This document shows, piece by piece, positions 13,600-17,854 of a stretch of DNA of 17,854 nucleotides (position 1 is the stretch's first letter; each line of letters starts with the position of its first letter). Source of the DNA: a bacterium (GTDB lineage: Bacteria > B130-G9); the NCBI GenBank assembly GCA_021160245.1, contig JAGHCW010000125.1:1-17854 (forward strand), read 5' to 3'. The position numbers and the translations under genes are program-made. Under the pieces are notes generated by a model that saw nothing but the letters and a program-made list of their open reading frames with translations, had not been told where the DNA came from and searched no databases.

Positions 13600-15087
13600 A
13601 TGAATGCAGAGACACAGGCTGTTGGAATCCAGAACATGCTGTCGCTTTTGTCGAAGGACATAAGCAAGACGGAGAATAGGGTATCCACCGGCTACAGGGT
13701 ACAGAAGGCTTCAGACAACCCTGCTGACTACGTTATCTCCCAGATGATGAGCAAGACGATTGCGGGATTGGGAACTGCCAGGGTCAACGTGGGCAACGCC
13801 AGCAATCTGGTTTCGGTCGCGGAGGGTGGGCTGAAAGGCATCAAAGACCTACTCGGGTCAATGAGGGCCACGGCGCTTACAGCCTCAGATGCTACAAAGT
13901 CAGGAGCTGAGCGCGAGGCGCTAAGTGGCACGATTCACGAGCAGATGAAAGAAATTGATGACATGGTCAGGCAGACGACGTGGGGCGGAAGACAGCTGCT
14001 CAACGGGGCCGGACTCTTCAACTTCCAGACAGGCGCGAATCCTGGAGACACAACATCCGTCAAGATCGACCAGAGCTTCTATGCTAGGGAGATAGGTGTC
14101 AGCACGACGGGGGCGGCGGCAGAGGTAACTTGGACGCCAGATGGAAACGGCCGAAACATGTATATCACTGATTATGGGGCAGTTGAGGACGCAGAGTGGA
14201 CGTTGGAGTTCACAAGCGCCGGCACCTTCAACGTGAGCAGCTCGACGGTTTACGAGCCGCCAACGGCCACAGGCACGGTGGGATCAGCCTACTCAGATGC
14301 CGGCATTCAGTTCCAACTCGAGGCAAGCGGCAACTCGGTTGACTATGCAGTGGGCGATCGGGTCGTCTTCTCGACCAGCTCTTCCGTGATAGGCGCTGCA
14401 GAGGCACGTCGAAGCAAAGGCACTGCTGGAAATGTCTCCGCGACAGCCGCTAGCAGATACCAGGGAGAGACGGATGGCAAAATCCAAATCTATATCACGA
14501 CATCCGGCAATGCGACGGTCATCTCCTCGCAAAGTCAGTTGACCGCGTCGTTCACATTCACCGGCACAGACGGTTCTCAATACAATGGCAGTCTGTCGCT
14601 AGACTCCACGGGAAAGGCGGTCATCACGGACGGCAGCTGGGATTCCGGCATAACGATTCAGTTCAGCGATTATGACCAGGTCGGCAGCACAAATGACTTC
14701 ATATCGGGCGACAGTTTTGTGCTCGACGCTGAGGCTTCTACTATCACGGCGCCAGATTCATCAGGCGTGATTGGCGCGGATGGCATTAGTCTTGAGACCG
14801 CCGCCTCCTCCGCCACTTCTGTGGCACACATTGACCGAGCGATAGCAATGGTCGAGTCATTCGAGACGCTTTTGGGCTCCACGTCCCAGAGACTGCAAGT
14901 CAGGGAATCGTCGCTCGCGACTATGATCGAGAACAACACAGCAGCGCGGGACCGGATCATCAAGGCCGACTTGATTGAGGAGCAATTGAACCTCACGAAG
15001 TACACTGTCCAGCAGCAAGCGGCACTTGCCATGTTCATGCATGCTAACGCGCAGATGCAGACGGCGCTCTCAGTCCTGAGGATGTAG
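13600..15087 (+). CDS. fliC: Flagellin, copy 2
   Basis: This 495-residue paralog of copy 1 has the same length and no gaps in alignment. The N-terminal helices (MNAETQAVGIQNMLS, NASNLVSVAEGGLKGIKDLLG) and the C-terminal helices (IKADLIEEQLNLTKYTVQQQ, ANAQMQTALSVLRM) are nearly identical, while surface residues in the middle vary. AAGGAGG (13587-13593) precedes the ATG. Having its own candidate sigma-54 promoter suggests separate timing or dosage from copy 1. Both proteins should polymerise into the same kind of filament; whether they mix or occupy different zones is unknown. Confidence 0.97.
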   Translation: MNAETQAVGIQNMLSLLSKDISKTENRVSTGYRVQKASDNPADYVISQMMSKTIAGLGTARVNVGNASNLVSVAEGGLKGIKDLLGSMRATALTASDATKSGAEREALSGTIHEQMKEIDDMVRQTTWGGRQLLNGAGLFNFQTGANPGDTTSVKIDQSFYAREIGVSTTGAAAEVTWTPDGNGRNMYITDYGAVEDAEWTLEFTSAGTFNVSSSTVYEPPTATGTVGSAYSDAGIQFQLEASGNSVDYAVGDRVVFSTSSSVIGAAEARRSKGTAGNVSATAASRYQGETDGKIQIYITTSGNATVISSQSQLTASFTFTGTDGSQYNGSLSLDSTGKAVITDGSWDSGITIQFSDYDQVGSTNDFISGDSFVLDAEASTITAPDSSGVIGADGISLETAASSATSVAHIDRAIAMVESFETLLGSTSQRLQVRESSLATMIENNTAARDRIIKADLIEEQLNLTKYTVQQQAALAMFMHANAQMQTALSVLRM

Positions 15088-15111
15088 CTCTAAGAGAGAC
15101 GAGTAGTGATT

Positions 15112-15136
15112 CGATAGATCAGTTGTTTCTCTATCG
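15112..15136 (+). terminator. Hairpin between flagellin 2 and fliS 2
   Basis: CGATAGA (15112-15118) and TCTATCG (15130-15136) form a perfect seven-base stem with an 11-base loop, followed by TTTAGTTT. It sits in the same place as the stronger hairpin after flagellin 1 and could act as a leaky terminator that limits fliS expression. Confidence 0.45.
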
Positions 15137-15160
15137 TTTAGTTTGAAAGGCGGGTATGAT

Positions 15161-15550
15161 TTGAGAGAGCGGCGATCCGTAGGACGGGCCTATCAGGAGG
15201 TCCAAGTTAAGACCTCCACCGTCGGCCGAGCTGTTTTGATGTTGTTTGACAGCGCAATCAGATTCTCCGCTCTCACGAAGAAGCAGATGATGGCCCAGAA
15301 CGTGCCCGAGGCATACAAATCGCGGGGTAAACTGCTCTGTGTGCTATCCGGGCTAATGTCGTCGCTAGACATCGAATCGGGCCATAAAGAGGTTGAGAGC
15401 TTCTTCTTCCTCTACAGCTATGCAAGCAGGCTCGCCCGTGAAACAGACGTCAAGATGCAGAATGCGAGCAATCTCAACGAAATAACTCGGATAATGAGCG
15501 AGCTGAGACGAAACTGGAAGGCAATGCTGCTTGAGAACCCAGCACTCTAG
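15161..15550 (+). CDS. fliS: FliS, flagellin export chaperone, copy 2
   Basis: A TTG start at 15161 gives 129 residues, the same length as copy 1, and aligns the two from the first residue (RRSVGRAYQEVQVKTS against LSAGRAYQTVQVKTA). AAAGGCGGG (15147-15155) is the likely ribosome site. A TTG further upstream at 15143 is in frame but precedes that site. The family features are kept: AVLMLFDSAIRFSALTKKQMM, SGHKEVESFFFLY and LRRNWKAMLLENP. It is more diverged from copy 1 than the flagellins are from each other, suggesting matching to its own partner. An ATG at 15156 reads only two codons before a stop that overlaps the TTG. Confidence 0.92.
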   Translation: MRERRSVGRAYQEVQVKTSTVGRAVLMLFDSAIRFSALTKKQMMAQNVPEAYKSRGKLLCVLSGLMSSLDIESGHKEVESFFFLYSYASRLARETDVKMQNASNLNEITRIMSELRRNWKAMLLENPAL

Positions 15551-15552
15551 AT

Positions 15553-15582
15553 AGCCACTGGCACAAGCCCTCGCCAGTGGCT
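15553..15582. terminator. Perfect hairpin between convergent genes
   Basis: AGCCACTGGC (15553-15562) and GCCAGTGGCT (15573-15582) form a perfect ten-base stem with a ten-base loop, three bases after the fliS 2 stop and 13 before the end of the gene converging from the right. Being symmetric, it could serve both directions, though neither side has a T-run. Confidence 0.6.
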
Positions 15583-15594
15583 CAAGCCGCCGAA

Positions 15595-16734
15595 TTAATG
15601 CTCTATCATCTCTACGTTCGCGCGCGGGATCATGGCTCGTGATTGGTCCTCGAACTCCACCTCAAGAACCCTAACCCTCGATTCCGTCTCAAGCTGCTGA
15701 AGCTCCTGAGGCAACGCGGTCACTTTGCCAAGCCGCCCAAAATACGGTTCCCTGATGGCCCTGATTTCGCTACCGACTTGAAGGCCCTTTGAAGCCCTCT
15801 CATCCTCTGGAGTCAACTTCGCGTCTGAGCCAACATCAAGCGGAATCACGACTTCCGGCCTAAGCACGCCAGCGCGTATCTGCGTCGCCCCATTGATAGA
15901 CGCCCGCCGGCCCTCATTCGACTTGATTATGTCAAACGTGCTCTGTGCCATGTTGATCTTGCCAAAACCCTCTGTTATCACAAGCGTGATGCCGAGCTTC
16001 TCCGTCCCTGTTATCGCAACTCCGATGTCATAGCCCAGGAAATCCCGAAGGTCCTGATCGCCGATGCCGCCAACCACGATGCCCTTGGCGCCAAGCTCTA
16101 TGACACGCTTCATCGCCTTGCTAGTAACAAGCGAACCACCCACGAGAATATTATCCTTGCAGTCATCAGGTATGTCTCCGACGTCCATGACATCCTTTGG
16201 CGAACTGCATACGACCCGAATCTCGCCACAAACTTCGCCTCCGATACCAAAAATGCCCTGAATAAAGGCGCCCTTGGTCTCTACAACCACGCCCTCTCTC
16301 TCAATCGCCTCGACGACAGTTCCATCAATATAGGCATTCACCTCTACTGGCAGAGGCACCCCACGAATGAGAACCTGACCGGTAACCTTTGAGATGTTCT
16401 CGATGGTCCCGTCAGCGGGAGAATTGCACGATGATTTGAATAGGCCAAAGAAGCCCTTCGTTATCGCGATGGGCTTATCCTTCTTGACAGGATCGCCCGG
16501 CTTGTTACAGGTCTCAAGCATGAAGTGCTCGATATCATCAGGCACAATCCCTAGAATGTTCGCCACGTTGATGGGATAGACGTTGCCCGGCAGGTCTGTC
16601 TTTGCCACAACGTCCTCCGCCTTGACCGCCTGTCCCTTTTTGGCTAAGACATCGCCCTTGAGCGGAAGAAGTCGCATCTTCCGAATAATCGTCTTCTCAA
16701 CTACTTTCAGTCCTGGTGTATATGCGTGCGCCAA
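15595..16734 (-). CDS. Unassigned GlmL-partner protein with lipoyl-like and KOW-like parts
   Basis: Start chosen: TTG at 16734, because AGGAG (16742-16746) lies 7 bases upstream and 22 bases after the preceding gene; this gives 379 residues. Residues about 10-95 and 100-170 contain short beta segments with paired glycines (LPLKGDVLAKKGQAVKAEDVVAK; CNSPADGTIENISKVTGQVLI), resembling barrel-sandwich (biotinyl/lipoyl or RnfC-type) domains, but without an MKM-type lysine motif. The centre has a Rossmann-like stretch (ELGAKGIVVGGIGDQDLRD) and conserved-looking VAITGTEKLGITLVITEGFG and ASINGATQIRAGVLRPEVV. The last 60 residues resemble a KOW/SH3-like barrel (LQVGSEIRAIREPYFGRLGKV). No signal peptide. 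I do not recognise a characterised family; the tight link to the GlmL-like gene suggests they work together. Confidence 0.85.
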   Translation of the reverse strand: MAHAYTPGLKVVEKTIIRKMRLLPLKGDVLAKKGQAVKAEDVVAKTDLPGNVYPINVANILGIVPDDIEHFMLETCNKPGDPVKKDKPIAITKGFFGLFKSSCNSPADGTIENISKVTGQVLIRGVPLPVEVNAYIDGTVVEAIEREGVVVETKGAFIQGIFGIGGEVCGEIRVVCSSPKDVMDVGDIPDDCKDNILVGGSLVTSKAMKRVIELGAKGIVVGGIGDQDLRDFLGYDIGVAITGTEKLGITLVITEGFGKINMAQSTFDIIKSNEGRRASINGATQIRAGVLRPEVVIPLDVGSDAKLTPEDERASKGLQVGSEIRAIREPYFGRLGKVTALPQELQQLETESRVRVLEVEFEDQSRAMIPRANVEMIEH

Positions 16735-16756
16735 GCCGCAACTCCTTAAATCATGA

Positions 16757-17854
16757 TCAGAAAGAGTACTCTGGATATACGCCAAGCGCCTTGTGCCATT
16801 CCTGGAACTTCCTGACCCTCTCCGGTTTATCTTCGGGCAAGCTCAACGGCCTGCCACGAGCGTCAATTATTACTCCAACGACACCACCTGATACTTCTGC
16901 TGTGAGCGGCTTCCCAGAGCCGTTTCCAACATCAAAGCCCTTGTGAGGCTGGATACTTATCTTAACCGTTTTACCAACGCCCGCCTCAAGAAGGAGCATA
17001 TCGCCAAGATTCAGTGAGGCCTCCTTGTGGCCGCCATCCGGAAGGTCGGCTGAAACCTGCAAACACGGGACCCCGGGCTTACCGCTCCCCGACGGCGCTA
17101 TGCAGGTGCCCAGATGAATTAGGCAATCCTTCTCAAACACCTCTGTCGCGGCCTTCTCGTGCAACGTGGATAGAACTCCCAGCTGAGGCATCATGAATAT
17201 GCTATCTACGGCAAGCCGTGTGATCCCCTCGGGCAAGAACGAATCGATCATCATAATCGCTGCCTGATTACGCCTCGGGCTGTGGGATAGACAGCCGCCA
17301 CTGCCGACTAGCATGTCCAGGGCCATCATATTAACGAGAGTCGCGCCCGTTCTGGACTGCGCAAAGGCGTCGGAGATTGTTCTCTCCTGTTGGACGCCCT
17401 TTAGCCCAACGGCCAGCGACTTGTGATGCTCAAATGCAAGCCGCAGCGCCTCTCTTGCTATCGCCTGCTCGATAATCAGCTCTTGGAGACTCTGCGGTAT
17501 AGTGGTCGGACGAATCATTTTGTTCTTGATCCGATTGCGAAGGTCTCTCTCATCAATGTCAAAAGGCATCCACCGACTGACGTTCTCAAGCCCCGCCTCG
17601 GCCAAAACGTTAGATACGCTGTAGCTCATGCCTAAATTCGCTGAAACCGTCCTGTTAAAAACATCGGAGAACACCGAGAAGATGTCCGTGGTCGCCCCAC
17701 CGATATCAACTCCAACTACTTGGATGCCCTCCATTTTGGCAATAGTCTCGATTATCTTACCCACCGCCCCAGGCGTAGGCATGATCGGCGCGTCGGTCCA
17801 AGCCATTAGCTTCTTGTAACCAGGCGCCTGCGCCATGACGTGCTCCATGAACAG
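16757..17854 (-). CDS. GlmL/MutL-family actin-fold ATPase, C-terminal part
   Basis: The reading frame is open to the right edge, so the N-terminus, with the first ATP-binding loop, is missing. Visible landmarks are the PTPGAVGKI segment, the second phosphate-binding motif VVGVDIGGATTDIFSVFSD, the GSGGCLSHSP segment and LPEGITRLAVDSIFMMPQLGVLS, which together match the glutamate-mutase accessory (GlmL/MutL) branch of the sugar-kinase/actin fold. In Clostridium, GlmL lies between the two subunits of B12-dependent glutamate mutase and may maintain that enzyme. Here the downstream neighbour is not a mutase subunit. The name must not be confused with the mismatch-repair MutL. The C-terminal region ends WHKALGVYPEYSF, 22 bases before the partner's start, so one operon is likely. 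Confidence 0.85.
   Translation of the reverse strand: MFMEHVMAQAPGYKKLMAWTDAPIMPTPGAVGKIIETIAKMEGIQVVGVDIGGATTDIFSVFSDVFNRTVSANLGMSYSVSNVLAEAGLENVSRWMPFDIDERDLRNRIKNKMIRPTTIPQSLQELIIEQAIAREALRLAFEHHKSLAVGLKGVQQERTISDAFAQSRTGATLVNMMALDMLVGSGGCLSHSPRRNQAAIMMIDSFLPEGITRLAVDSIFMMPQLGVLSTLHEKAATEVFEKDCLIHLGTCIAPSGSGKPGVPCLQVSADLPDGGHKEASLNLGDMLLLEAGVGKTVKISIQPHKGFDVGNGSGKPLTAEVSGGVVGVIIDARGRPLSLPEDKPERVRKFQEWHKALGVYPEYSF

Noticed and set aside
16757-17854. Mismatch-repair MutL
   Set aside because: The motifs are of the actin/sugar-kinase fold (VDIGGATTD), not the GHKL ATPase of DNA-repair MutL.

Overview
The window looks like chromosome from a flagellated, probably Gram-negative bacterium of a poorly sampled lineage. 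The support is two flagellins, two FliS chaperones, FlaG, FliW and CsrA, together with a secreted PKD-FGE protein and a GlmL-family ATPase next to a partner I cannot name. Moderate-to-high GC, several GTG/TTG starts and purine-rich Shine-Dalgarno (SD) sites are seen throughout. I cannot assign a phylum from sequence alone.

Layout, left to right. (1) 1-476, minus strand: the start of a PhnD-like periplasmic binding protein or sensor, cut by the window edge. (2) 749-1416, plus strand: a decayed trmFO with two frameshifts and a missing C-terminal half. A GC-rich palindrome follows at 1585-1614. (3) 4084-1610, minus strand: a NodU/CmcH-type carbamoyltransferase, then fliW and csrA, the last two overlapping by one base. 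(4) 4338-5992, plus strand: an HD-domain protein translationally coupled to D-Ala-D-Ala ligase. Two small ORFs follow; the second begins like a PIN domain. (5) 6637-8313, plus strand: a secreted protein with two PKD domains and an FGE/SUMF1-type domain that lacks the catalytic cysteine pair. (6) 10259-8376, minus strand: mnmG, an intact distant relative of the broken trmFO. (7) 10541-15550, plus strand: a flagellar filament cluster, flagellin-fliS-flaG-flagellin-fliS. (8) 17854-15595, minus strand: a GlmL-family actin-fold ATPase (partial) and a partner protein with a barrel-sandwich-like N-terminus and a KOW-like C-terminus.

The best-connected story is filament production. FliW and CsrA are known, from Bacillus, to form a partner switch: FliW binds either flagellin or CsrA, and free CsrA blocks flagellin translation. 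Both flagellin leaders here carry a short hairpin with GGA in a six-base loop, about 40 bases upstream of a second GGA inside the Shine-Dalgarno sequence. That is the two-site arrangement expected of CsrA targets. The second flagellin also has a good sigma-54 (-24/-12) match placed so that the transcript would begin almost at the hairpin. Each flagellin is followed by a hairpin and its own FliS, so the unit appears to have been duplicated as a block.

The least described item is the GlmL-like/partner pair at the right edge. The ATPase family is known from B12-dependent mutase operons, but the partner is not a mutase subunit. No tRNA, rRNA, CRISPR array, transposase or reverse transcriptase was seen.
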